Positions 44,108-53,248 of a stretch of DNA of 64,000 nt are shown here, one piece after another. The DNA comes from Gaiellasilicea sp963802765 (lineage in GTDB: Bacteria; Actinomycetota; Thermoleophilia; Gaiellales; Gaiellaceae), in the NCBI GenBank assembly GCA_963802765.1, contig CAWDJZ010000010.1, positions 27,118 through 91,117 on the forward strand. The letters run 5' to 3'. A model generated the notes under the pieces. It made no database searches. It saw only the letters and a program-made list of their open reading frames with translations, and had not been told where the DNA came from. The stretch's first letter is position 1. Each line of letters begins with the position of its first letter. A program made the translations under genes and the position numbers.

Positions 44108-44238
44108 GCTAGGCTGGATTTTGGCGGCGCCTCATCGAATGGCGCAGCGAGTCACCACGCGGGGCGAAAGCCTCTGGCCCCGCGGAAGGTCCGCCCTGAG
44201 CGAAGCGGGTTGGAGCAGTACCTGGCTGGCCTTACGCA
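44108..44238 (+). promoter_or_regulatory. L2 leader, copy A (promoter -10 plus three-way-junction RNA)
   Basis: -10 GCTAGGCT at 44108-44115, then GGCGG (pairs with CCGCC), GCGCC-loop-GGCGC, conserved AGCGAGTCACC, a long stem CGCGGGGC/GCCCCGCG, AAGGTCCGCCCT, and GGAGCA before the ATG of the next gene. Same order and fold as copy B although stem sequences differ. Confidence 0.6.
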
Positions 44239-45066
44239 ATGGCCGGCGACGAAGCTTCGAGCCCGGAGGACCAGATGGTGGAGATTCGCGTTGCTGTTGC
44301 GGACGCCACGGGCGTTCACGCTCTCGTGCGGCGGCTGGCCAGCGTATTCGACCGGTCATCGGTCACGTTCGATGGCCGTCGTAAGGAAGTCAGGGTTCGA
44401 TCGGAGCCGGAGTCGCGCACCGTCGTCCTCGTTCTCGACGCTGTCGAGACATGGCTGGCGGAAGACGGCGTCGAGTCGGCGAAGCTGTCGCTCGGCGATC
44501 GCTCGTACACGATGGTAAGCCCCGTCCCGGATCACGGGTCGCCTGTAATGGTCGCCCGAGAGCGAGGGATTTCGCCGTCGGTTGCTCGCCGCGCCGGCGA
44601 TCTCGTCTTCCGTCGAGGGAGCATCGACGGTCGCCGGCCCCTCATGACCGTGATCGAGGACACCCGAGTCGACGTTCGAGTTGCGCGAGGGGGCATGGCC
44701 CCAGGACCGATCAATGTCCCCAATCGTTCGCGGGGGCGGGCATCGCATACCCTTCGAGCAGGGCCTCAGGCGCCTCGGCCGGTCGGCGAGCGCCAGGCTG
44801 ACGCTGCTCGCCGGCTCAGGAGCTCTCGCACTTGCTTTGTCGATCCTGGCTGCCCGTCGCTTCGCCGATACTCCGTTGCCGCTCTCCCGCGGGGATCCCA
44901 GCCTTCTCACGGCGGCGGGGCTTCTCTTCCTCGTCGCGTACGTCCTCAAGATCTACGCGTGGCGATGGCTCTTCGCGGTGGACGAGCGCCCGCAGACGCG
45001 TGCCCTCGCGGCTGCGACCGGAGGCGCCTCGATCGTTGGGCTCGTCCTCCCCGGCCGGTGCACTGA
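44239..45066 (+). CDS. Unknown protein directly behind L2 leader
   Basis: The gene-like part is residues 1 to about 155 (QMVEIRVAVADATGVHALVRRLASVF, VTFDGRRKEVRVRSEPESR, VVLVLDAVETWLAEDGVES, KLSLGDRSYTM). It suggests an alpha-beta domain with a helix-rich middle. Beyond about 44710 the frame overlaps the next gene and is probably not real, so the true stop may be hidden by an indel. Family not recognised. Confidence 0.5.
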   Translation: MAGDEASSPEDQMVEIRVAVADATGVHALVRRLASVFDRSSVTFDGRRKEVRVRSEPESRTVVLVLDAVETWLAEDGVESAKLSLGDRSYTMVSPVPDHGSPVMVARERGISPSVARRAGDLVFRRGSIDGRRPLMTVIEDTRVDVRVARGGMAPGPINVPNRSRGRASHTLRAGPQAPRPVGERQADAARRLRSSRTCFVDPGCPSLRRYSVAALPRGSQPSHGGGASLPRRVRPQDLRVAMALRGGRAPADACPRGCDRRRLDRWARPPRPVH

Positions 45067-45802
45067 CGTCGTCCGGATCGCGATCGTCAACCGCTATCCG
45101 GGCTGTCGGGCCGGCGTGCGGACGCTCTGCCTCTCGATCGTCGTGCTCGGCTTGATCGACATCGCCGCCCTGGCCCCGCTCGCGCTTGCCTTGGCTGTCG
45201 TGCCGGGCCACTCGAGCGCCGTGCGCACCGGGCTGATCCTTCTTGCCGGGGTTGGATTCGCAGCCGCCGCCTTCGTCGCAGTGTTGCCGCGAATGGCCAC
45301 ACGCGGGCGGCTCGCGCGCTCTCGGCTCGGCCGCTGGCTCAGGCCGCGCACGATCTCGCTGCGAGCTGCTTCGGGGGCATGGGCGCTCGTCTCTGTCTCC
45401 TGGCTCGTCCGGGCGGTCGCGCTAGTGCTCCTTCTCGGAGCGCTCGGGGTCGGCTTCTCGTTGGCGCTCGCCGTCCTCTACCTCGCCGCCGGCGCGGCAG
45501 CAGGAGCGTTGCCGATCGGCCCCGCTGGCGCGACCAAGGCCGGCGCCGGCGTCGCGGCGCTCATCGCATCGGGTGTCGGGGCCTCGCAGGCGCTCGACGT
45601 TGCCCTGGCCGGCCAGGCATTAGCGGTGCTGTGCGGAGTCGCGATCCTCCTGTACGCGGCCGCTTGCCATGTTCGCACTCAGTTGGCGCCAACTCGGGCA
45701 GCGGCACGATCGAAGCCGCGCCCCGCGCGCGACGAGCTCGAGATCGAGCTCGTCTTCCCTAACCTATCCCGGCCGCTCGGAAGGAGTCGGCGGATGGTGT
45801 AA
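44714..45802 (+). CDS. Lysylphosphatidylglycerol-synthase-like membrane protein (flippase-like domain)
   Basis: About 362 residues, eight or more helices. VAYVLKIYAWRWLFAVDERP and the later LYLAAGAAAGALPIGPAGATKAGAGVAALIASGVGASQAL match the integral-membrane domain PF03706 (with the typical P-x-G-P-G-G..E-like loop, here PIGPAGATKAG). No soluble synthase domain follows, so lipid transport or flipping is more likely than synthesis. Its end overlaps the convergent ANTAR gene by 44 bp. Confidence 0.75.
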   Translation: MSPIVRGGGHRIPFEQGLRRLGRSASARLTLLAGSGALALALSILAARRFADTPLPLSRGDPSLLTAAGLLFLVAYVLKIYAWRWLFAVDERPQTRALAAATGGASIVGLVLPGRCTDVVRIAIVNRYPGCRAGVRTLCLSIVVLGLIDIAALAPLALALAVVPGHSSAVRTGLILLAGVGFAAAAFVAVLPRMATRGRLARSRLGRWLRPRTISLRAASGAWALVSVSWLVRAVALVLLLGALGVGFSLALAVLYLAAGAAAGALPIGPAGATKAGAGVAALIASGVGASQALDVALAGQALAVLCGVAILLYAAACHVRTQLAPTRAAARSKPRPARDELEIELVFPNLSRPLGRSRRMV

Positions 45803-46388
45803 TTGGCGGCAGTAGCAGGAGATGGCTGTCGACGATCGCCGCCGCCACGTTTGCGAGCTTGTGGCCGTTGTGCTGTGAGTGGTCCCGCAGCATCTCGAAC
45901 GCCTTGTCGGCGTCGATCGCGTGGCGGGCCATCAGGATCCCCTTCGCCTGCTCGATCAGCGCCCGGCGTCCGAAGGCTCCTTGCAGGCTGTGGTACTCGG
46001 TGAAACGCTGCAGGGTGATGTCGATCGCGCTCTGCAGCTCCTCAGGGGTGGTGTCGACGATGTAGGCGAAGACGCCGCGTTTGGCCGCCTCACGGACGTA
46101 GGCGGGGTCCCTGGCCGAGAGCAGCGCGATCACGGGACAGGCGGATTCGTGGACGATCTTCGCGATCAGATCGAGTGCGTGTTCTGAGGAGAGGCCGAGC
46201 CCTACGAGCGCGACATCGGGCCGTTCTCGTGCGGTCACGGCGCCGACCTCGCCGACTTCGATCTCTCGTGCGATCACTTCGTGCCCGAGCCCGGCGACGA
46301 CTGAGGCGAGCAACTCGAGCCGGTCACGCCGCTCGTTCGCGATCAGGACACGCAGATGTTGAAGCTCGTCCTCGATCACCGCAACCAT
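45759..46388 (-). CDS. ANTAR-domain response regulator with degenerate receiver
   Basis: 209 residues. The receiver-like domain (about 12-125) lacks the phospho-acceptor Asp: strand 3 reads PDVALVGLGLS where D-x-D normally ends. It also lacks the conserved Lys (FAYIVD instead of the usual K-P). The C-terminal ANTAR domain is intact (RRALIEQAKGILMARHAIDA, KAFEMLRDHSQHNGHKLANV). ANTAR proteins bind paired RNA hairpins and prevent termination, so here the trigger is probably not phosphorylation. Divergent from the L2 copy B leader. Confidence 0.9.
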   Translation of the reverse strand: MVAVIEDELQHLRVLIANERRDRLELLASVVAGLGHEVIAREIEVGEVGAVTARERPDVALVGLGLSSEHALDLIAKIVHESACPVIALLSARDPAYVREAAKRGVFAYIVDTTPEELQSAIDITLQRFTEYHSLQGAFGRRALIEQAKGILMARHAIDADKAFEMLRDHSQHNGHKLANVAAAIVDSHLLLLPPITPSADSFRAAGIG

Positions 46389-46427
46389 TCAATTTAGCTC
46401 GGGACGACGGCCGGCGTGGAAATGTCA

Positions 46428-46545
46428 GCTAGACTTGGTTCTTAGCGGCGCCTTGATCGGCGCAGCGAATCACCTCCGCCGGGCCAGAAGCAGTCGGCCC
46501 ACCGCGGGAGGTCCGCCCTCACCAGCGTAGGTCGGAGCAAGATGG
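46428..46545 (+). promoter_or_regulatory. L2 leader, copy B (upstream of groESL)
   Basis: -10 GCTAGACT at 46428-46435, then GCGG (pairs with CCGC), GCGCC-TTGATC-GGCGC, AGCGAATCACC, a stem GGGCC/GGCCC inside ACCTCC/GGAGGT, GGTCCGCCCT and GGAGCA. It is followed by CCGGCGATGAAG, which resembles the first codons of the gene behind copy A, but the frame soon stops. The next full gene is groES, about 450 bp on. Confidence 0.6.
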
Positions 46546-46996
46546 CCGGCGTATGTCCTTGCCGGCGATGAAGTTCAGGCTGAGGGAAGGACCCAGAAAA
46601 TGAAGCTCTCCGCACGCCCACCGGCATGACGAGGAGAATCGAAGCACGCGCGAAAGCATGGGCCGTTCGATCTGCGCTGGCTGACTGCCCGACCGGAGAG
46701 GGAATTTGCGCAGCCCGAGCACGCGCGGCCCGCGGCGATCACGTGGGCAGCGGCGCAAGCATGGGAAGGAGAAGGGGGCGCACTGCTGCCAGAGGAGCGG
46801 CCGACGAACCGGAAGACGCGCGAGCGTCGCAGCGGGGACGCCGCGGGGGTCGGCGGCGCGGCCGTGCGTCCGCGTCTTGTCGTTGCTACCGCGCGATCGC
46901 GACAGCCGCGAACCTGAGCGGACGCCGCCACGGTCCCCAGAAGAGCCAACGCGCGTCACAAATCCAGATCTTCAAAGCACGAGAGGGAGGCTTGTG
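46546..46996. other. Long untranslated region before groES
   Basis: No supported gene. A short frame resembling the start of the 44.2-kb protein ends after about 24 codons. I looked for a CIRCE element (TTAGCACTC, nine bases, inverted copy) and did not see one. It may be part of a long groESL leader starting at L2 copy B. Confidence 0.45.
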
Positions 46997-47314
46997 ATGA
47001 ATCTGCAGCCACTTGGTGACCGCCTGATCGTCGAGGCCCTCGAGGAGGAAGAGATGACGGTTAGCGGCATCGTGTTGCCCGACACCGCGAAGGAGAAGCC
47101 GCAGCGCGGCCGCGTCCTCGCCGTCGGTCCCGGCCCTCGTGACGAGGACGGGGAGTACATCAAGATGGACGTCGAGGAGGGTGACGAGGTCATCTTCTCC
47201 AAGTACGGCGGGACGGATATCAGGCTCGGCACCGACGAGGTTCTGATCCTGCGCGAGTCCGACATCCTGGCGAAGGTCGTCGGCGACCGCGAGCCCGTCG
47301 GTGCGAAGGGCTAG
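46997..47314 (+). CDS. groES: Co-chaperonin GroES
   Basis: 105 residues from ATG 46997 with GAGGGAGG upstream. LQPLGDRLIVEALEEEEMTVSGIVLPDTAKEKPQRG contains the mobile loop (GIVLP) that docks on GroEL; VEEGDEVIFSKYGGTDI and ILRESDILA are typical. Heptameric lid of the chaperonin. 27 bp before groEL. Confidence 0.96.
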   Translation: MNLQPLGDRLIVEALEEEEMTVSGIVLPDTAKEKPQRGRVLAVGPGPRDEDGEYIKMDVEEGDEVIFSKYGGTDIRLGTDEVLILRESDILAKVVGDREPVGAKG

Positions 47315-47341
47315 AGAGACCAACTGAGTTAGGAGAGAGTC

Positions 47342-48973
<1,632 letters not shown>

Positions 48974-48986
48974 GGCAGCACTCAAC

Positions 48987-49018
48987 GAGGAAGGCCGGCC
49001 AGAGGGCCGGCCTTCCTC
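48987..49018 (+). terminator. groESL terminator
   Basis: GAGGAAGGCCGGCC and GGCCGGCCTTCCTC form a 14-bp perfect stem with a 4-base loop, 14 bp after the groEL stop. Confidence 0.85.
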
Positions 49019-49144
49019 TCTCGGGCCAAAGGCGCGTGATCCGCATCCCGAGCATGACCACCCCTTGCCGAAACTGGGCGATTCTTGCGAGGTAGAGGTC
49101 GTGACCGCTTGGGGCGACAGCCCAACGAGAGGCGTCGGAAGTTC

Positions 49145-49540
49145 TCAGTCGGCTCTTGGGAGGATTAGTTCGAACAACTCTGGCTCCACCGGCACGAAGC
49201 CCGAGCGCCTGTAGAAGCTCCGAGCCTGCTGGTTGCTCTCCTCAACGACTACTCGGAGCGATCGCGCCCGCTCCGCGATCGCATACCCCTCTGCGTAGGC
49301 GAGCAGCCGGTGTCCAATACCACGCCGCTCGCGGCCGGGCGCGACGAACAGCTGCTCGACCACGATCGCCCCGTCTTCCTCGCGGCGCAAGGCGACGTAG
49401 CCGGCAGGTCGACCCTCCTCGCGGGCGACAAAAGTCACACTACGCTCCAGCACCTCGAGTACCCGCTCGTCGCTCCAGCCGGGCAGACCGGCGAACGTGC
49501 CCTTCGCGAGCCCGAACAGGTACGGCAGGTCAGCCTCCAC
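49145..49540 (-). CDS. GNAT-family N-acetyltransferase
   Basis: 131 residues. VEQLFVAPGRERRGIGHRLL is motif A with the acetyl-CoA pyrophosphate loop (R-R-G-I-G), and ARSFYRRSGFVPVE is motif B. The first helix (VLEVLERSVTFVAREEGRPAGYVALR) is normal. Substrate unknown. GTG start at 49540. Confidence 0.9.
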   Translation of the reverse strand: MEADLPYLFGLAKGTFAGLPGWSDERVLEVLERSVTFVAREEGRPAGYVALRREEDGAIVVEQLFVAPGRERRGIGHRLLAYAEGYAIAERARSLRVVVEESNQQARSFYRRSGFVPVEPELFELILPRAD

Positions 49541-49875
49541 CCGCGGAGCGATCTCGACCTGGGATGCCAGCGGGCACCTCCCTCGGCTCTGCTGCCGGCA
49601 CGCAGGGGCGCCAGCTCGAGCCGCGACGCATCCTACAGCCCCGGCTGGCGACGTCGGAGGCGCGGGTCGCCACGCCGTGTTGCTCTACTGGCGCGCGGAG
49701 CGACTCGCGGCCGGCGAGCCCTCACGTCAAGGCTCGCGAGTCTTCGAATCGAGACGCGCTAGCGCGCAGGCCGTGATAGGGACGAGCTACGCATCGGCAG
49801 TCGCAACGAGGGCGACAACCGGCAGCGCGGGGAGATCGCGTCTACGGCTCCGCCTTCGAGCGGACCCGTTGCAAG
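49541..49875. other. Gene-free stretch
   Basis: Several open frames without ribosome site or recognisable domain; no hairpin or repeat stands out. Confidence 0.4.
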
Positions 49876-50190
49876 GTGCCCGAGACGGGCGTAACGTCAC
49901 CGGACGTGCAGGTGGAGATCGTGACTTTGAGCCTCGGCTATGAGCCGGTCGATCTCCCGTACGTCGACGCCAAGGAGATCCGCGATCGACTCGTCGAGGG
50001 TCGCGTACCTACTCAGGAGCTCCGCCACGTGCTGAGCAACGCGCTCGACGCAGGCCGCGGCCGGATCCACGAAAACCACCGCCCGGAACTCCTCACTGCC
50101 CTCGAGGGGATCAAGAGCGAACGCCCCGACCACTTCTCGCCTGCGCTCCGGCGGCTCTACGAGGTCACGCAAAAACCGATCACACCCTGA
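49876..50190 (+). CDS. Small soluble protein of unknown function
   Basis: Up to 104 residues (GTG 49876; GTG 49906 also possible). VEIVTLSLGYEPVDLPYVDAKEIRDRLVEG and LRRLYEVTQKPITP look like a genuine folded domain with alternating strands and helices. No family recognised. Confidence 0.5.
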   Translation: MPETGVTSPDVQVEIVTLSLGYEPVDLPYVDAKEIRDRLVEGRVPTQELRHVLSNALDAGRGRIHENHRPELLTALEGIKSERPDHFSPALRRLYEVTQKPITP

Positions 50191-50368
50191 GGCCCGGCGT
50201 GCGCCTCCCTTTTCGCGTTCGGTTACAAGGTTGCTGCCAGGACTTTCCACCAAGGAGACCCCGGTTCCTGGGCCGCGTGGACGGTCAGTGAGCCGAACTC
50301 CGTCGGCCTTCCTCGCGTCGGCTTAGCCGGCTCCGCCACGCGCTTTGTTACAGCGCGCACAAATCGCT

Positions 50369-50514
50369 GCTATGTTGGACACATCGCGTTTGGCTCTTGC
50401 GTTGAAGCCGCCGAGGCTCTGCACCTTCCTCTTCGTCTGTCACATCTGGCCTGAGCGCAGCAGGGAGTTCGTTCGGACTCTCCTGCCCTGTGAGAAGAAC
50501 AGAAGGAGCATCAC
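50369..50514 (+). promoter_or_regulatory. L1 leader, copy 3
   Basis: -10 GCTATGTT at 50369-50376, with TTACAG 17 bp before TATGTT as a fair -35. The leader has AGCC-GCCGA-GGCT, CTTCCTCTTCG, TCACATCTGGCCTGAGCGCA and GCAGGGAG pairing with CTCTCCTGC, then AGAAGGAGCATCAC before the ATG (as in copy 1). Confidence 0.6.
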
Positions 50515-50841
50515 ATGTATGCGACCATTCGTCGCCACGACGGGCTTGACCAGAATCGCATCGTCGAGCTGACCGGTAAGGTCAACGAGTCTCTGGTCCC
50601 GAAGCTCCGGAAGCTCGACGGCTTCAAGGGCTACTACCTGATCGAGGGCGACAACGGCGTCATCAGCGAGCTCGGGCTCTTCGAGACTCCCGAGCAGGCC
50701 AACGCGTCTTCGGAGTTCGCCGCCAGCTGGGTTCGCGACGAGAAGCTCGAGATGGCCTTCCCGAACCCGCCCAAGATCACGAGTGGCAGGGTCGTGACGC
50801 ACCAGAACGGTGTCGTCGAGAACCGCGTCGCCGTCGCGTAG
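50515..50841 (+). CDS. Dimeric alpha-beta-barrel (ABM-like) protein, paralogue 3
   Basis: 108 residues: MYATIRRHDGLDQNRIVELT, VPKLRKLDGFKGYYLIEGDNGVISELGLFETPEQ, SWVRDEKLEMAFPNPPKITSG. Aligns end to end with the gene at 41258 on the other strand. Leader, ribosome site (AGAAGGAGC) and terminator are all of the same design, so the whole unit was duplicated. Function unknown; quinol-monooxygenase-like or heme-binding roles are possible for the fold. Confidence 0.8.
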   Translation: MYATIRRHDGLDQNRIVELTGKVNESLVPKLRKLDGFKGYYLIEGDNGVISELGLFETPEQANASSEFAASWVRDEKLEMAFPNPPKITSGRVVTHQNGVVENRVAVA

Positions 50842-50865
50842 CCGACGCGCCGGAGACCGATCGCC

Positions 50866-50894
50866 GGGGAGGGCCCGTACACCGGGCCCTCCCC
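50866..50894 (+). terminator. Hairpin terminator
   Basis: GGGGAGGGCCCG and CGGGCCCTCCCC form a 12-bp perfect stem with a 5-base loop, 24 bp after the paralogue 3 stop. Confidence 0.8.
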
Positions 50895-51090
50895 GCGCCG
50901 CGGTCGAGCGGCTCCACAGGAGCGCGAGCAGCACCTGCAGCATGGGCTCACCCTGGGCGGCAAGCGAAACGGCCGCTCTCCATGTCTGCCAGCGTGACGC
51001 GATCGCCCTCGAGCGCGAACGCGCAAGCCAGCGGACAGCCTCTACTTGTCCCGCCCAAACAGGTTGTGAACGCTTGAGGGTTCTATCCGG

Positions 51091-51138
51091 CCCTCCTTCG
51101 AGGCTGTGGGTCTTGCCGGACTGACTCTCGAAGGAGGG
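51091..51138. repeat. Inverted repeat before the IS481 remnant
   Basis: CCCTCCTTCGAG (51091-51102) and CTCGAAGGAGGG (51127-51138), perfect 12-bp arms with a 24-base spacer, 5 bp before the transposase start. The right arm contains the AAGGAGGG ribosome site, so folding would block translation. Confidence 0.55.
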
Positions 51139-51143
51139 CACGG

Positions 51144-51303
51144 ATGTCCTTTCACCGTAACGCCAAGCTCGGATTGGCCGGACGTTCCGCGCTCGTCAGC
51201 TCGATCGAGAGCGCGATGACGCTGAAGGCGGCCGCGGCCGCGTTCAGGTGTCGCCGGGCACCGCGCACCGTTGGTGGCATCGCTGGCGGCAGGCAAACGA
51301 GGA
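51144..51303 (+). mobile_element. IS481-family transposase, N-terminal remnant
   Basis: HRNAKLGLAGRSALVSSIES and, after a frame change, VSPGTAHRWWHRWRQANEES are the helix-turn-helix of IS481 transposases (usually NARLTPAGRRLLVERV and VSRTTVHKWLARYR types). The DDE catalytic domain is missing; the sequence turns directly into an antiporter fragment. Confidence 0.7.
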
Positions 51304-51709
51304 AAGCCCCGTGCCTCGGTGGCATGCCTGTTCGATCGCTCGAGCCGCCGCGATCGTCCTGTACGCGCTTCTCAGCCTGACCGCGGTGCGCATGGTTCCC
51401 GTAGCCCTCGCGATGCTCGGATCGGGCGCCCGGCGTCCGACGGTCGCGTTCCTCGGCTGGTTCGGGCCTCGCGGACTGGCGTCGATCGTGTTCGCAGTGA
51501 TCCTCGTCGAGAACGCCAACTTGGCGAACGAGTCAGTGCTGCTGAACACGATCTTCCTCACGATCGGCCTCTCGGTTCTCCTGCACGGCTTGACAGCAAC
51601 CCCGCTCGCCGCGCGCTACGCCTCATGGTTCGCAACCCACCCGCGCGATGCCATGCCTGACTTCGAGAGTGCGCCGGCTCCGACACAGCGACCGCACGGA
51701 TGGGTGTGA
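51304..51709 (+). pseudogene. C-terminal fragment of a cation/proton antiporter
   Basis: LSLTAVRMVPVALAMLGSG, FLGWFGPRGLASIVFAVILVE and LTIGLSVLLHGLTATPLA are the last helices of an NhaP/CPA1-type Na+/H+ antiporter, including the conserved FGPRG loop. The first two thirds are missing. It shares one frame with the transposase remnant, so the chimera is a scar of an insertion followed by deletion. Confidence 0.7.
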
Positions 51710-51910
51710 CCGGGCTCCTCCACAGGCATCGGGACGCCGAGGACGCGTAAAGCCAAGGCGACAACGCCAGCAGCGACCGTGCATCACCGGTGCATCACGA
51801 GGGCAACATTCGACGGCGTTCTACGGCAAGGCAAGCGAGGCGAAACCAAGCATGGTTGAGCCAAATCGACGCAGATCTCGCGTAGAATCTGGCTTACAGG
51901 CCTGCTAAGG

Positions 51911-51938
51911 AAAAGCCCCGCAAATGCAGGGCTTTTTC
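51911..51938 (+). terminator. Rho-independent terminator
   Basis: AAAAGCCCCGC, loop AAAT, GCAGGGCTTTTT, then CTATTTT: the best T-tract of the window. No gene ends right before it on the plus strand, so it may belong to the lost part of the antiporter locus or to an unrecognised small RNA. Confidence 0.7.
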
Positions 51939-51976
51939 TATTTTCGGGCGCTGGAGAAGGCGCGTGGAGACGGCCA

Positions 51977-52201
51977 CTAGGCGGGCACGCCGGCCGCGAG
52001 TGCCTTGACGTCGTCGGTGGTCAGCGGCTTGCCGCCGATGCCCCAGTCGCCGCTTGCGACCTCTTCGACGACGACCCAGGTCACCGGGCGCATGTTCTCG
52101 CCTTCGATCGAGACCATCGCGTCGGTGAGGCGCTCGACGATCTCGCGCTTCTGGTCGGGCGTGAAGACGTCCTCGATGAGCTTGACGTTGATGAGTGGCA
52201 T
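51977..52201 (-). CDS. 4-oxalocrotonate-tautomerase-family protein
   Basis: 74 residues beginning MPLINVKLIEDVFTPDQKREI; Pro-1 after Met removal is the catalytic base of the family. VTWVVVEEVASGDWGIGG is the typical second half. Acts on small keto/enol acids in the cytoplasm. AGGAGG 6 bases before the ATG. Paired with the hydrolase upstream. Confidence 0.92.
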   Translation of the reverse strand: MPLINVKLIEDVFTPDQKREIVERLTDAMVSIEGENMRPVTWVVVEEVASGDWGIGGKPLTTDDVKALAAGVPA

Positions 52202-53115
52202 CGTTCCTCCTGATGGTTGGATTGACTCGCCGCGGGCTCAGGCGGCGGGGCGATAAGTCGTTGTGCCGGGTCGTCGAGTTGGAGTCGTCGGTCGTCGTCG
52301 CCGGCGATCGGGTTTCGCGTCAGGAACTCCGCAATCGCTCGAGCGACCGGCTCGGGACGCTGGATCTGCAGGAGATGGCCGACCCTGTCGATCGTGCGTT
52401 CCTCGACGTGCGGGAGCGAGGAGCGGAGGAACTCGGCGATCTCGACCCATAGAGGCTGGGTCTCGGCACCCAGCACGGACAGGACTGGCCGGTGGATAGC
52501 GGCCGCCTGCTCGGCGCCGAAAGTCCACTCGGTCATGGCGGGCAGCTCGATGCCGAAGAAGGTGTCCGCGTCCTTGATCGACTGCGCAACCACGCCAGGG
52601 ATCCGCTCCTCGAGCAGCGCTCGACACGCTTCCCATTCGAGCCCGCTGGCGGCGGCAACGAACATCGCGAACGCGCCCGAGTGGTCGCCGCTTCCATATG
52701 CCTCGAACACCGGGCCGGCCGATCTCAGGAACGCCTGACCGAGAGGCAGCGACACCAGCGTCGGCTCCAGCAGGGTGAGCGTGTGCACCTTCTCGGCGTG
52801 GTCGAGGGCCAGTTGGGCTGCGATCGACGCGCCGGTGGAGTGCCCCGCGATGTGAGCGCGCCGTACACCTAGACGGTCGAGCAAAGCGGCAGCATCGGCG
52901 GCGTGGTCCGCGATGCTCACCGGCGGTGGGGTGTGCGTGCTGCCGACCCAACCCCGCTTGTGGTACCGGATCAGCTGGTAACGGCCGGCCAATGACGGTT
53001 CTGTGAGGAGCGGCACGAAGCAATCGGCAATGAGCATGTCGATCAGAAGCACGGGCTCACCCGATCCGCGCACCTCGTATTCCAGTTCTACGCCGTTGAC
53101 CTTTACGCTGTCCAT
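52081..53115 (-). CDS. Alpha/beta hydrolase
   Basis: From ATG 53115. VEYEV-type start (VNGVELEYEVRGSGEPVLLI), IRYHKRGWVGST, nucleophile elbow AHIAGHSTGASIAAQLAL and catalytic His in DRVGHLLQIQRPE. About 290 residues fit the family; the frame then runs on over the tautomerase start to 52081, so an indel near 52300 probably hides the real stop (a TGA at 52238 is the likely one). Catalytic acid not certain. With the tautomerase it could degrade an aromatic or lactone intermediate (inference). Confidence 0.85.
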   Translation of the reverse strand: MDSVKVNGVELEYEVRGSGEPVLLIDMLIADCFVPLLTEPSLAGRYQLIRYHKRGWVGSTHTPPPVSIADHAADAAALLDRLGVRRAHIAGHSTGASIAAQLALDHAEKVHTLTLLEPTLVSLPLGQAFLRSAGPVFEAYGSGDHSGAFAMFVAAASGLEWEACRALLEERIPGVVAQSIKDADTFFGIELPAMTEWTFGAEQAAAIHRPVLSVLGAETQPLWVEIAEFLRSSLPHVEERTIDRVGHLLQIQRPEPVARAIAEFLTRNPIAGDDDRRLQLDDPAQRLIAPPPEPAASQSNHQEERCHSSTSSSSRTSSRPTRSARSSSASPTRWSRSKARTCAR

Positions 53116-53248
53116 GCGTCCTCCTCTGCTGGCTGGGATCGGGGTCCTCAAACCAGATGCGTGAGCAACACCGTTACGGCGGTAACGCTCCCGGTTACGG
53201 GTGGCGGGCGGATCAGTGCCGCGATGGATCAGTAGCCGTCGGCGTGGG

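Noticed and set aside
43954..44112. 52-codon ORF (NANVKLSQQDEGTRKQNERA) between the broken barrel copy and L2
   Set aside because: Only a weak start context, no conserved domain, and it runs into the -10 of the L2 leader; left out for lack of support.
44108..46545. L2 leaders as classical ANTAR double-hexaloop targets or a known riboswitch
   Set aside because: The small hairpin loop in copy B has six bases but not the A1/G4 pattern and copy A has nine; I compared from memory with TPP, c-di-GMP-I, guanidine, glutamine, ydaO and hammerhead cores and found no match.
46546..46996. CIRCE operator before groES
   Set aside because: No TTAGCACTC-N9-GAGTGCTAA or near form found on reading.
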